From the NCBI RefSeq assembly GCF_038181555.1, contig NZ_JBBWUA010000009.1, positions 47,420-111,419 on the forward strand: a DNA stretch of 64,000 nt. The letters are read 5' to 3'. The stretch is from Desulfitobacterium sp038181555 (GTDB lineage: Bacteria; Bacillota; Desulfitobacteriia; Desulfitobacteriales; Desulfitobacteriaceae). Below, piece by piece: positions 22,227-31,219 of the stretch. Numbering within the stretch: position 1 is the stretch's first letter; every line of letters begins with the position of its first letter. Position numbers and translations under genes: made by a program. Under the pieces are notes generated by a model. It was given only the letters and a program-made list of their open reading frames with translations, ran no database searches and was not told the DNA's origin.

Positions 22227-23450
22227 ATGGAGTCTCAACAGATCACTAAATTTAACATTCCGAGGCCTATACTTATCTTAATCATCGGCGGTTTTATTCA
22301 TTCGGTGGGTAACTCTTTTATGTGGCCACTGAACAGCATTTTTATGCATAATATTCTTGGGCGTTCCCTGACCGAAGCTGGAACGCTTATATCTCTACAA
22401 GCCTTAGCTACTTTAGTCGGGCAATTTATCAGTGGTGTTTTAGCTGATCGCTTTGGCTCACGTCGCGTAATGATCTACGGGTTGATCGGAGCAATTATAC
22501 CTCTAGTCTTGATCGGGATCTTTCCGGTCTGGGAAGTGTATGCTCCATGCATTTTGTTTTTCGGCTTCGCTATCGCCTTCATATTCGTCCCTATCAATGC
22601 CATGATTTTCACCCTTTGGCCAGAGGGCGGGCGTCGGGGTTTCAACCTACTTTACGTTTTTAACAATGCCGGAGTAGCCGTAGGAACCGCTTTAAGCGGA
22701 TTCATTGCCGCCATATCTTTTAAGCTGGTTTTCCTCCTTAATGGCTTTTCCTTTTTCATCTACCTTCTCATGGTGCTCTTTCTCCTGCCTGTAGCGGATA
22801 CACTTGGAAAGCCCCTAACCCGATCCAAGGAAAAGGTACCCATTTTCCATGACCGAGGTTTTCCTGTCCTGATCGCCCTTTGCGCCGGAATCTTCCTTAT
22901 GTGGGGTGCTTATATTCAGATCAACACGATTCTCCCTGTGACAATGACTAACTTAGGCTATTCCTTACCCCAATACAGCATCCTTTGGACTCTGAATGGA
23001 ATCATTATCGTGACCTTTCAGCCCGTCATCAGCTGGATAATCCGCCATTGGGCTCCTACCCTTTCACGACAGTTTTATTTTTCCTGCATCTTCTACGGGC
23101 TGGGTTTTCTCATGCTCCTAGGCAATCTTCCCTATCCTTCCTACTTTATCATGATGCTTATTATCACCCTTGGGGAAATGTTGGTCCTCCCCGGCGTTCC
23201 TGCCGCCGCTGCACTCATCGCTCCGGAAGGAAAAACCGGAACCTATCAAGGGGTAGTGGCTGGCGCCTCCTCTGGAGGGAGAGCTCTTGGCCCCATCCTA
23301 GGCGGATTAGCCTTTGATATGTATGGGGGATACATGGCTTGGTGGCTGGCCCTGACCTTTGTAATCCTTGCTTTCTTCCCCTTCTATCTCTATCAGCGTC
23401 GGGAAAGAACCTTTAGTCAAAAAGTAGAAATACACGAACAAGCTTTATAA
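22227..23450 (+). CDS. MFS transporter, multidrug-efflux-like
   Basis: 407 residues with 12 predicted transmembrane segments. Motif A appears in loop 2-3 as GVLADRFGSRRVMIYG, and the loop 5 region has NNAGVAVGTALSGFIA, similar to motif C of drug antiporters (G-x-x-x-G-P-like spacing). This points to proton-coupled efflux, but the substrate cannot be read from the sequence. It ends 31 bases before a Nudix gene on the same strand, so both may be one transcript. Start at 22227 follows AAAGAGG. Confidence 0.85.
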   Translation: MESQQITKFNIPRPILILIIGGFIHSVGNSFMWPLNSIFMHNILGRSLTEAGTLISLQALATLVGQFISGVLADRFGSRRVMIYGLIGAIIPLVLIGIFPVWEVYAPCILFFGFAIAFIFVPINAMIFTLWPEGGRRGFNLLYVFNNAGVAVGTALSGFIAAISFKLVFLLNGFSFFIYLLMVLFLLPVADTLGKPLTRSKEKVPIFHDRGFPVLIALCAGIFLMWGAYIQINTILPVTMTNLGYSLPQYSILWTLNGIIIVTFQPVISWIIRHWAPTLSRQFYFSCIFYGLGFLMLLGNLPYPSYFIMMLIITLGEMLVLPGVPAAAALIAPEGKTGTYQGVVAGASSGGRALGPILGGLAFDMYGGYMAWWLALTFVILAFFPFYLYQRRERTFSQKVEIHEQAL

Positions 23451-23481
23451 TATACGAAGCCTATAGAATACAAAAGGATGT

Positions 23482-24075
23482 ATGCTCATGTCATTGTCAA
23501 CCAACAATTACCGATTCTGCCCACAATGCGGCAACCCTCTCCACAACTCAGAGTTATACGGTCAAATTCGTTCCCACTGCACAGCCTGTTCCTTTGTCTT
23601 CTGGGGAAATTTCTCACTGGGTGTGGGTGGCGTCGTTTGGCATGAAGGAAAGGTTCTTTTAGTCCAACGGGCCCATAACCCCGGCAAAGGAGTCTGGACT
23701 CTGCCCGGTGGCTACGTAGATCAGCAAGAAAAAATCGCCGACGCTGTTGTCCGGGAAATATGGGAAGAGACCCATCTCCAGACCCGGCCGCTTTCCGTTA
23801 TCGCTCTGCGGGACCGTCCCGGAGAGAAGCACGATACCTACATCGTCTTTCTTCTGGAATACTTGGAAGGAGAGCTCCTCGCCGATCCGGAGGAGGTCAG
23901 TGACATCGGTTTCTTTACCTTAGAGGAAGCCCAAGCACTCATGATTGCTGAACTCAGCCTTAGCGTCATCAAAGCCTCGCTCACCCAACGCCTCCAAGGC
24001 TTCTTACCGAAGTCAGGGGTTGCTATGGTAGGCGGTGAACGCTCCGTGTTATATCAGATTCCAGAAAAAACGTAA
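23482..24075 (+). CDS. Nudix hydrolase with N-terminal zinc ribbon (NudC-like)
   Basis: Residues 10-42 form a zinc ribbon (FCPQCGNPL and HCTACSFVFW) like that of NADH pyrophosphatase NudC. The Nudix box is GGYVDQQEKIADAVVREIWEET, split here as GGYVDQQEKIADAVV plus REIWEET, with the catalytic REXXEE. NudC proper has a further SQPWPFPxS motif, which I do not see. The substrate is therefore an unspecified nucleoside diphosphate derivative. The protein is 197 residues. Two ATGs (23482 and 23488) are possible after AAAAGG. Confidence 0.88.
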   Translation: MLMSLSTNNYRFCPQCGNPLHNSELYGQIRSHCTACSFVFWGNFSLGVGGVVWHEGKVLLVQRAHNPGKGVWTLPGGYVDQQEKIADAVVREIWEETHLQTRPLSVIALRDRPGEKHDTYIVFLLEYLEGELLADPEEVSDIGFFTLEEAQALMIAELSLSVIKASLTQRLQGFLPKSGVAMVGGERSVLYQIPEKT

Positions 24076-24194
24076 CTTATTTTTAATCTGATTTTAATAA
24101 TCGTCAAATTTACCTTAAAGCTTTTGTGGTTAGAATTTAGACATAGAGATAATCCAATAAAGAATTCTCAACCCAAAACAAGGAGGTACCAATT

Positions 24195-24743
24195 ATGACA
24201 CCTTTAGAAAAAGTAGAAAAACTATGTTCGATGGGCAACCTAACCTATGAGGAAGCCAAAGCCGCCTTGGAGGCATCCAACGGTGATTTGCTTGATGCCA
24301 TCATCTATCTTGAAAAACAGGGCAAGATCCACGCCCCATCCGGTGGAGGATACTACAGCAGCGAGAAAACTGTCGATGCCAGCATCATTCCCTATTCAGA
24401 AAAGGACAGGGAAAAGGCTCATTACCACAGCAACAAAGAAAATCCTTTTATCTCCTTTACCAAACAGGCCTGGGATTTCTGCGTAAAGCTGGTTCGTAAG
24501 GGCAATGCTAACACCTTTGAAGTACTCAAGAAAGAGGAAGTCAAAGGATCTTTCCCCGTCACCGTCCTCATCCTGCTATTGATCTTCGCCTTTTGGGTTA
24601 CCATTCCCCTGTTGGTCATCGGCCTATTCTTCGGTCTGCGTTATCGTTTTGTGGGGTCTGATTTTGAAAAAACCACCATCAATGACGCCATGGATAGTGC
24701 CGCCGATGCTGCCGAAAACCTCAAAAAGTCCATGGATAAATAA
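24195..24743 (+). CDS. DUF4342 protein with N-terminal UBA-like domain
   Basis: The N-terminal 45 residues fold as a UBA-like three-helix motif (MGNLTYEEAKAALEASNGD), as in the N-terminus of elongation factor Ts. The middle is polar. Residues about 115-150 form one or two membrane helices (VTVLILLLIFAFWVTIPLLV). A short amphipathic tail follows. Function is unknown. It is 24 bases upstream of a two-component system on the same strand, with AAGGAGG before its start, and is probably co-transcribed with it. Confidence 0.8.
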   Translation: MTPLEKVEKLCSMGNLTYEEAKAALEASNGDLLDAIIYLEKQGKIHAPSGGGYYSSEKTVDASIIPYSEKDREKAHYHSNKENPFISFTKQAWDFCVKLVRKGNANTFEVLKKEEVKGSFPVTVLILLLIFAFWVTIPLLVIGLFFGLRYRFVGSDFEKTTINDAMDSAADAAENLKKSMDK

Positions 24744-24767
24744 TTTCTGGAATTGGTGGGGATCTCC

Positions 24768-25451
24768 ATGTGCTCGAAGATACTGATTATTGAAGACGAA
24801 GAAAAAATCGCTCGATTCGTCGAGCTTGAGCTTAGTTATGAAGGATATACGGTTACTAAAGCCTTTGATGGTCGAACCGGACTTGAACTCGCCGAAACCG
24901 GCGAGTTCGATCTGGTTTTGCTTGATGTTATGCTGCCCCAATTAAGCGGCATGGAGGTTCTTCGTCGAATTCGCCGCACCTCTGCCGTTCCTATTATCAT
25001 GCTCACCGCCCGCGATAGTGTGATGGATAAGGTTTCCGGACTGGATAGTGGGGCAAACGATTATATCACCAAACCCTTTGCTATCGAGGAGCTTCTCGCC
25101 CGCATCCGTAACGCTTTGCGAAAGCAAATTGCAGTGGAAGACACCACGGAGCTATTATCTGCTTTAGATTTACAGCTCGACATGGGTCGTCGTACCGTGA
25201 CTGTAAAAGGTCAGCCCATTGATTTAACCAAACGGGAATTTGATCTTCTGTACTTTCTCCTCAAAAACAAAGGACTAGTTGTCTCCCGTGAATCATTACT
25301 TGAGAATGTCTGGGGCTTTGATTTTACTGGTGATACCAACGCCGTCGATGTCTACATCCGCTTTCTTCGCGGAAAAATTGATGAGGTGTTCGATATAAAG
25401 CTCATTCACACTGTCAGAGGGGTAGGATACGTGATTAAAGATGACCGCTAA
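24768..25451 (+). CDS. OmpR/PhoB family response regulator
   Basis: Receiver domain with IIEDEEK at residues 7-13, phospho-acceptor Asp at residue 53 (LVLLDVMLP) and KPF lysine near 103. A C-terminal winged helix follows (LTKREFDLLYFLLKNKG and a SLLENVWGFDF recognition segment). Start at 24768 is preferred because GGTGGGG sits 6 bases upstream; an in-frame TTG/GTG at 24753/24756 would add five residues. The stop overlaps the histidine kinase start by 11 bases. Confidence 0.94.
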   Translation: MCSKILIIEDEEKIARFVELELSYEGYTVTKAFDGRTGLELAETGEFDLVLLDVMLPQLSGMEVLRRIRRTSAVPIIMLTARDSVMDKVSGLDSGANDYITKPFAIEELLARIRNALRKQIAVEDTTELLSALDLQLDMGRRTVTVKGQPIDLTKREFDLLYFLLKNKGLVVSRESLLENVWGFDFTGDTNAVDVYIRFLRGKIDEVFDIKLIHTVRGVGYVIKDDR

Positions 25452-26982
25452 ATCACTCCCTAATCAGCATAATCCTCACAACCGTATTAGAGATCGAATA
25501 CGGTTTTCAATCGTTTGGAAGCTTAACCTTAGACTCCTTTGGCGATTGCTGTGGATTTTTCTCAAGCTTAACGTTTGTTTGGTCCTCGTATCTACACTGG
25601 GTCTGTTCATACATGCGGAGCAGATGATTGGAACAACCGCCGAAAAAATAGCTCAGTCAGGAGCACCTTCCTTTGAATCGACGGATTGGCTTGATCTTTC
25701 TGGAATTCGTATTTCTTCTTCTTTTGCTGATGCTGCTTCTAATATAAGTACTGCTGCTGATACTCCTCCTGATATTTCTACTGCTGCTACTAAGACTTCA
25801 AAGAGATTCCATATCCCGCGGGGCCTGCAGCCTTATTTTTCCCCATTGACTGCCGCAGAACTCAGAAATATCGAACTCCCCGGTTCGGAAGGCATGAGGA
25901 TTTGGGAACGCATACGAAATATTAACTATCAAGTGACGATGAAATCTGGTGAGAACTTATATCTTATCTCCTATCATCCACAAAAAACTCTCCAGATTCT
26001 GATCGCCATGTTTGCCATTGTTGTGCTGATCGAACTTATCCTACTGATCAGCAGTATCTCTTCCAGTGCCCGAGTGATTCGGCAGACCCTCCGTCCTATT
26101 CAAGAATTAGCCGAAGCTGCCCGCAATCTGACTCGAGAAGGGGGCTTTTCTCCAGAGCAGTTGCAGGATTTAGCAGGCAAATTGGATGATATCAATGCCA
26201 CTCATTTAGATACAAGAATAGCCGTGGATGAAACCCAGAGCGAGCTTAAAAGCTTGGCCTCAGCGATTAACGGGATGCTTGACCGTATTAATGAATCCTA
26301 TCGTTCCCAAGCACGTTTCGTTTCCGATGCCTCCCATGAATTGCGAACGCCTATTTCCGTGATTCAGGGCTATGCCAACCTTTTAGACCGCTGGGGTAAA
26401 AAGGATGAAAAAACCCTTCAGGAATCCATTGATGCCATCAAAAACGAAACAGCTAATATGAAGGCTTTGGTGGAACAGCTTTTGTTTCTCGCCCGAGGGG
26501 ATAATAATACCATGTCGCTACAGATGGAACGGTTTGAATTGTCCAGCCTTGTGGATGAAGTGTTGAGAGAAACCCAGATGATCGATGGGGGACATGAATA
26601 TACATCCACTATTACACCGGTCTTTATCCTTGCTGATAAGGGGCTGATCAAACAGGCCACCCGGATCCTCATCGACAACGCTATGAAATATACTCCCACT
26701 GGTAAAAAAATCAGTCTGTCTGTATCTGGGGAAGATAGCTATGCACGCCTAACCGTACAAGATGAAGGAATCGGCATTGCCCCCGAGGCAGTTCCTTTGA
26801 TCTTCGATCGATTCTACCGCAGCGATGAATCCCGTACGCGTACGACGGGTGGCTCAGGGTTAGGCCTTGCCATTGCTCGATGGATTGCCGAGCGACATGG
26901 CGGTCACCTGGAAGTACTCAGTAGATTGGATATCGGCACCCGGATTTCCTTAGTACTCCCCAAGGCCTCCGAGGCAGTATAA
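25441..26982 (+). CDS. Sensor histidine kinase
   Basis: 513 residues. One membrane helix near 33-55, an extracytoplasmic segment of about 130 residues, a second helix near 182-204, a HAMP linker, a HisKA domain with the H-box SDASHELRTPISVIQGY, and an HATPase domain with N box DNAMKYTP, G1 DEGIGIAPEA and G2 GGSGLGLAIA. The extracytoplasmic part contains a Ser/Thr/Ala-rich repeat (25703-25803) with unusual T-ending codons. It is the partner of the overlapping response regulator. Its position before a penicillin-binding protein gene suggests envelope sensing, but the signal is unknown. Confidence 0.92.
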   Translation: MTAKSLPNQHNPHNRIRDRIRFSIVWKLNLRLLWRLLWIFLKLNVCLVLVSTLGLFIHAEQMIGTTAEKIAQSGAPSFESTDWLDLSGIRISSSFADAASNISTAADTPPDISTAATKTSKRFHIPRGLQPYFSPLTAAELRNIELPGSEGMRIWERIRNINYQVTMKSGENLYLISYHPQKTLQILIAMFAIVVLIELILLISSISSSARVIRQTLRPIQELAEAARNLTREGGFSPEQLQDLAGKLDDINATHLDTRIAVDETQSELKSLASAINGMLDRINESYRSQARFVSDASHELRTPISVIQGYANLLDRWGKKDEKTLQESIDAIKNETANMKALVEQLLFLARGDNNTMSLQMERFELSSLVDEVLRETQMIDGGHEYTSTITPVFILADKGLIKQATRILIDNAMKYTPTGKKISLSVSGEDSYARLTVQDEGIGIAPEAVPLIFDRFYRSDESRTRTTGGSGLGLAIARWIAERHGGHLEVLSRLDIGTRISLVLPKASEAV

Positions 26983-27078
26983 GTATATATTTTTTATTTC
27001 TACTTCCTCGACCCCCTAAAAGCTCAACCACCTTTCGTATTACTTATTTAGACATTAAAAATTTAGTAAATAAAAACT

Positions 27079-27112
27079 AAACCATCGGTCCTTTCGCGAC
27101 CGATGGTTTCTT
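27079..27112 (+). terminator. Terminator of the histidine kinase operon
   Basis: AAACCATCGGTC pairs with GACCGATGGTTT, followed by CTTGCTG. It separates the two-component genes from the penicillin-binding protein gene. Confidence 0.75.
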
Positions 27113-27156
27113 GCTGATTACATCCATTCTTACTTCCTCGAGGAGGCCAGTTTATC

Positions 27157-29388
27157 ATGAAAAATTTCCCTCCGGCTAAGGAGGACTTGAAAGACTATCT
27201 TAGCAAAATCTCCAATAAGCTCCACGCTATCAAGCTCCCATCCTTTTTTAAAGACCCCAAATTCTGGCGAACCTTCGGTATCCTGACGGCTCTCCTCTTA
27301 CTGATTATCACAGGGGGAAGTGCCTTCTGGATCTCCACTTTGGATGTGAGCCAACTCCTAAGTCCTTTGGCAAGACCTACCTACATCTATGACCAAGAAG
27401 GCACAAAAATCTCCGAGCTCTCCTCCTCAAAGATTGAACCCATGCCCATTGAAAGAATTCCCCTCCATACACAACAAGCCATTATTGCAATTGAAGATAA
27501 GCGTTTTTACAAGCACCAAGGGGTGGATTTTCGAGCTATACTGCGAGCTTTGCTTCGCGACCTCCAAACAAGGGACTTTTCCGAAGGAGGAAGCACGATT
27601 AGTCAGCAGTTGGCAAAGAACCTTTTTCTCACCTCCGACAAAACCCTTCTCCGCAAGCTGAAGGAAGCAGGTTATGCCATTAAGATTGAGTCCACCCTTT
27701 CCAAAGATAAAATTCTCGAGGCTTACCTAAACCAGATCTATTTTGGTGAAGGACGCTGGGGAATTCAAGAAGCAGCTCGTTTCTACTTTGGCAAAAATAC
27801 TGAGGAGCTCAACCTGCAGGAATCGGCACTTCTCGCAGGAATTCTTAAAGGTCCTACCATCTATTCCCCTCTGAAAAGCAAGGAACTTGCCTTAGAGCGT
27901 CGCAACTTAGTCCTCTCCCTAATGGAGGACCAGGGTCTGATTACAGAGCAGGAAGAATCTCGCGCCCTCGTTGCTCCCATCGCCCTACGCCAAAAACCCC
28001 TAGCCGACTTATCCGGCCAATATGCCCCATATGTGGATTATGTTATTGAAGAAGCCATCACCCACTATGGCTTTACCGAAGATCAGATTCTTACCGGGGG
28101 ACTGCAGATTTATACCACCATGGATACCACAGTTCAGCAAGCTGTTGAAGGGATCTACAAGGATAATCAATACTTCCCCAAGGGAAAAGAAGATCAGCAG
28201 GTTCAAAGTGGTATGGTCCTCATCGACCAGCATACCGGAGCGATTCGAGGTTTGGTAGGTTACAGGGGAGAGAGCGCCTTTCGCCAGTTTAATCGTGCCT
28301 CTCAGCTTAAGCGCCAACCCGGCTCTGTCCTCAAGCCCCTGATGGTCTATGGCCCCGCCTTGGAAATGGGGTACCGTCCGAATACCTACCTCTTTGATGG
28401 CCCCCTCAATATTGAGGGTTACTCTCCGCAAGATTGGGATTACCAAACCCGAGGTTGGGTCACCATGGAAGAGGCCATCGAGCAGTCCTGGAATATCCCG
28501 GCAGTCTGGTTGTTGGATCAAATCGGTATCGAAACAGGAAAGACCTTCGCCCAAAAAGCCGGAATCCCCTTTACTGAGTCTGATCAACATCTCAGCCTCG
28601 CTCTAGGAGGCCTATCCGCGGGGGTCTCGCCTTTGGATATGGCCCAAGGCTATAGTGCCTTTGCCAACCTGGGAGTCATGCACACAGCCCATGCTATTAC
28701 AAAAATTACCACCAGCGATGGGCATATTTTGGCCGAAGCACAACCATCGTCTGTTCAGGTCACGGATGCCCATAACGCTTATACCATGACGCTTCTGCTC
28801 CAAAATGTAGTAGAACAAGGCACCGCAAAAAATGCTGACTTAGGCAATCGTCCCGTGGCCGGCAAGACCGGTTCCGTGGAGCTTCCCCCTACAGAGGAGT
28901 TTGCCGGTATCAGCAAGGGACAAAAAGATGTCTGGTTTGTGGGCTACACCCCGGAATTGACCGCCGCAGTCTGGATGGGCTACGATCAAACAGATCGCGA
29001 GCATTATCTCACCACCTCAGGCGGCTCCGGTCCCGCTGTAGTCTTTCAAGCTGTCCTCAACCAAGCCCTCAAGAATACCCCTATCAAGCCCTTCACTGTC
29101 CCTGATGGGTATGTGAAGGATTGGTATAACTGGTGGGAAGCGGATGGGTACGATATGGACGAAGACGGTATAGACCATAAGGACGGCGTGGATGACCAGG
29201 ATAAAGCGAAGAACGACAAGAAAAATAAAAAGAAGAACAACCAAGATAAAAATAAATACCCAGAAAACGCCGAGAACTCTTGGGAAAAGTTTTTACAAGA
29301 GCTCTGGGGAAATTTAATCATAGAATTAAGGTTTTCTTTCTATCAAGCCTTTTTGTTCGAGTCGGTCCAGAACTCCTGTCATCGATGA
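27157..29388 (+). CDS. Class A penicillin-binding protein (PBP1A type)
   Basis: Bifunctional murein synthase: a glycosyltransferase that polymerises lipid II and a transpeptidase that cross-links the strands. A cytoplasmic N-terminus and one membrane helix (about 41-62) precede the GT51 domain, with AIEDKRFYKHQGVDF (catalytic Glu 113) and GGSTISQQLAKNLFL. The transpeptidase shows QPGSVLKPL (SxxK), SWN and GKTGS. The last 90 residues are an Asp/Lys-rich linker and a hydrophobic end, not shared with model enzymes. GAGGAGG precedes the start. Confidence 0.95.
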   Translation: MKNFPPAKEDLKDYLSKISNKLHAIKLPSFFKDPKFWRTFGILTALLLLIITGGSAFWISTLDVSQLLSPLARPTYIYDQEGTKISELSSSKIEPMPIERIPLHTQQAIIAIEDKRFYKHQGVDFRAILRALLRDLQTRDFSEGGSTISQQLAKNLFLTSDKTLLRKLKEAGYAIKIESTLSKDKILEAYLNQIYFGEGRWGIQEAARFYFGKNTEELNLQESALLAGILKGPTIYSPLKSKELALERRNLVLSLMEDQGLITEQEESRALVAPIALRQKPLADLSGQYAPYVDYVIEEAITHYGFTEDQILTGGLQIYTTMDTTVQQAVEGIYKDNQYFPKGKEDQQVQSGMVLIDQHTGAIRGLVGYRGESAFRQFNRASQLKRQPGSVLKPLMVYGPALEMGYRPNTYLFDGPLNIEGYSPQDWDYQTRGWVTMEEAIEQSWNIPAVWLLDQIGIETGKTFAQKAGIPFTESDQHLSLALGGLSAGVSPLDMAQGYSAFANLGVMHTAHAITKITTSDGHILAEAQPSSVQVTDAHNAYTMTLLLQNVVEQGTAKNADLGNRPVAGKTGSVELPPTEEFAGISKGQKDVWFVGYTPELTAAVWMGYDQTDREHYLTTSGGSGPAVVFQAVLNQALKNTPIKPFTVPDGYVKDWYNWWEADGYDMDEDGIDHKDGVDDQDKAKNDKKNKKKNNQDKNKYPENAENSWEKFLQELWGNLIIELRFSFYQAFLFESVQNSCHR

Positions 29389-29463
29389 ACTATCTAAAAA
29401 TAACCCTTCAGATAACTGCGTAAGGGTCTGCACAAGATACTTGTCAACAAGTCTCTTTCAGTG

Positions 29464-29497
29464 AAAAAAGTTGGCCAGTCATTGAAGTGGCCAACTC
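29464..29497 (-). terminator. Terminator of the YdcF-like gene
   Basis: GTTGGCCA/TGGCCAAC stem followed by TTTTTT on the minus strand, 8 bases after the stop. It may also stop plus-strand transcription from the penicillin-binding protein gene. Confidence 0.8.
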
Positions 29498-29502
29498 ACT
29501 AT

Positions 29503-30279
29503 CTACCAATCAAAAATTACCGACTTTACCATGGCAAAATACTCCCTCAGATACACATTAGGGCGAATATACCAAGGAGTATAACAGGGCACTCCTACGG
29601 GATTGATCCCGTTACGCTCTGCCAAAATCTTCGAGCGAAACATATGAAAATCACTGGTAATGACCAGCACCGGGTTCGCGGGATTGAAGTCCTCCTCCCC
29701 ATCGAGTAGGGTTCGAGAATAACGGAAATTCTCCATGGTGCTGGTGGAACGGTCTTCGATCAGGATTCGCTCCGAGTCTATCCCTTGCTCCTTGAGATAA
29801 CGGCCCATCGCTTCCGCCTCGGGAATCAATTCTCCCGGTCCTTGGCCCCCCGAGACCACCACTTTCAGGTGCGGGTTAGCCTCCAAAAGCTTACGGCCTT
29901 TTTCCACACGCTCCCAAAGGGTCCAGGAGAGCTGTTCACCGTTAAGACCCGCTCCCAGAACAATTAAATATTCCACCCGCTCCGGCATCGGGTCCTCAGT
30001 ATTCCACAACAGTAATCCCTCGATGATGAGAAAAGAGCTCAGGAACAGAATTATACCCCAGCGTAAGATGAGACGAAGACGGTGGAAACCGTACTTCATT
30101 AGCGTCCGTTTAAGTCTATTTCCGAAGATTCCCCAGAGCAGGAGCACTCCGCCTACCCCTGCAGGCAAGAGAGTTCCAAGGTTTAGCCCTCCCTTAAGAG
30201 CGACCACGATAGCTGTATCAAGTATTCCGACAATCCCTAACAGGATACACAGCCAAGAGAACCACGATTTCTTCAACAT
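29503..30279 (-). CDS. YdcF-like membrane protein (DUF218)
   Basis: Three or four N-terminal membrane helices (residues about 5-90) are followed by a DUF218 domain. LIVLGAGLNGEQLSW begins the domain, VVSGGQGPGELIPEAEAM follows, and RSTSTMENFRYSRTLL and ITSDFHMFRS are the other family motifs. Related proteins include SanA and ElyC, linked to envelope integrity and lipid-carrier recycling; the reaction is unproven. A tandem array of 15-bp repeats lies directly upstream. Confidence 0.88.
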   Translation of the reverse strand: MLKKSWFSWLCILLGIVGILDTAIVVALKGGLNLGTLLPAGVGGVLLLWGIFGNRLKRTLMKYGFHRLRLILRWGIILFLSSFLIIEGLLLWNTEDPMPERVEYLIVLGAGLNGEQLSWTLWERVEKGRKLLEANPHLKVVVSGGQGPGELIPEAEAMGRYLKEQGIDSERILIEDRSTSTMENFRYSRTLLDGEEDFNPANPVLVITSDFHMFRSKILAERNGINPVGVPCYTPWYIRPNVYLREYFAMVKSVIFDW

Positions 30280-30315
30280 TCTTCTCCCCTCACGTCTTGG
30301 ACTTCCACTAGTGTC

Positions 30316-30404
30316 TATGATGTGAGCTTTTATGATGTAAGTTTATCTGATATAGCTTCTACGATGTAAACTTCTATAATGTAAGCCACTATTGATGTTA
30401 GTTG
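30316..30404. repeat. Six degenerate 15-bp tandem repeats upstream of the YdcF-like gene
   Basis: Units resembling TATGATGTAAGCTTC start at about 30316, 30331, 30346, 30360, 30375 and 30390. The core TGATGTAAG is kept in most units. The array covers the promoter region of the minus-strand YdcF-like gene and could be an operator array or a slippage-prone repeat. Confidence 0.7.
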
Positions 30405-30413
30405 ATGTTAGAT

Positions 30414-30443
30414 AAACCCCGCAACCTTTACGTCGCGGGGTTA
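30414..30443 (-). terminator. Terminator of the YgjP-like metallopeptidase gene
   Basis: AACCCCGC pairs with GCGGGGTT around a 13-base loop on the minus strand; the stem overlaps the stop codon. Confidence 0.65.
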
Positions 30444-31169
30444 GATGATCAGGGTAGGTCCCTTAGTGCGGAGCCATTTGCGATAAGCAATTTGCTCGGG
30501 GCAATAATGGGAGACCATGTCCCAAAACTCCTGGGAATGATTCATATATTTCAAATGAGAAAGCTCGTGAATGATTAGATAGTCCAGAACCGGTTCGGGG
30601 GCCATAATAGCTCGCCAATTGAGATTGATATTACCAAGACTGGAACAGCTCCCCCAGCGGGTTTTTTGTTCCTTAAGCCGGAACTGGTGATAGCTAACCC
30701 CTATTTCCTGGCTCCACAGATTCAGCTTTTGCTGAAACACCGCCCGTGCCTTCTCCTTATACCACTTTTCTAGAATCTCGCGAATGGCCTCTTGGCGTTT
30801 ATCTTCGGGAATATCTTGGGGCATTTTAATTTCTAAGGTTTCATTTTCCCGATGATAAAGGGCACTGAGCATCTTCGAGGGAGTATCGAAAATATGAAGG
30901 ACGAGCTCCTTACCGAGATAAGGAATCCGCACCCCAGTCTCGTATAGACGTAGGGATGGCTCAACTACCGTCTCTTGAAGCTTAGTCCAATTCTGAATGA
31001 TCCAGTCCCGATTCTTATCAATAAAGGCTTGGATCTCTGCTTTAGAAGTGCGAGCAGGTGCTGATACTCTGACCTTTTCCGGGGTCACTCGAATCGAAAT
31101 CCGTTTGATTCGTCGGCTTCTTCTTTCTTCATAAGGAATCATGGTATTTCCAAACTGCAAAGAAGACAT
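30441..31169 (-). CDS. YgjP-like zinc metallopeptidase (M48/DUF45 family)
   Basis: 242 residues. The N-terminal half has the family pattern IRVTPEKVRVSAPARTSKAEIQAF. The catalytic helix is IIHELSHLKYMNHSQEFW, with HExxH as HELSH and a downstream His as third ligand, and TRWGSCSSLGNINLNWR is the preceding conserved block. Relatives form a predicted cytosolic metallopeptidase family related to SprT/WSS1, with few characterised substrates. It lies with a nitroreductase gene on the same strand, 50 bases apart. Confidence 0.9.
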   Translation of the reverse strand: MSSLQFGNTMIPYEERRSRRIKRISIRVTPEKVRVSAPARTSKAEIQAFIDKNRDWIIQNWTKLQETVVEPSLRLYETGVRIPYLGKELVLHIFDTPSKMLSALYHRENETLEIKMPQDIPEDKRQEAIREILEKWYKEKARAVFQQKLNLWSQEIGVSYHQFRLKEQKTRWGSCSSLGNINLNWRAIMAPEPVLDYLIIHELSHLKYMNHSQEFWDMVSHYCPEQIAYRKWLRTKGPTLII

Positions 31170-31219
31170 CTTATCCTGCTCCTAATAATTTGATACCCTC
31201 AGGCACATTCCGTCTGAAG

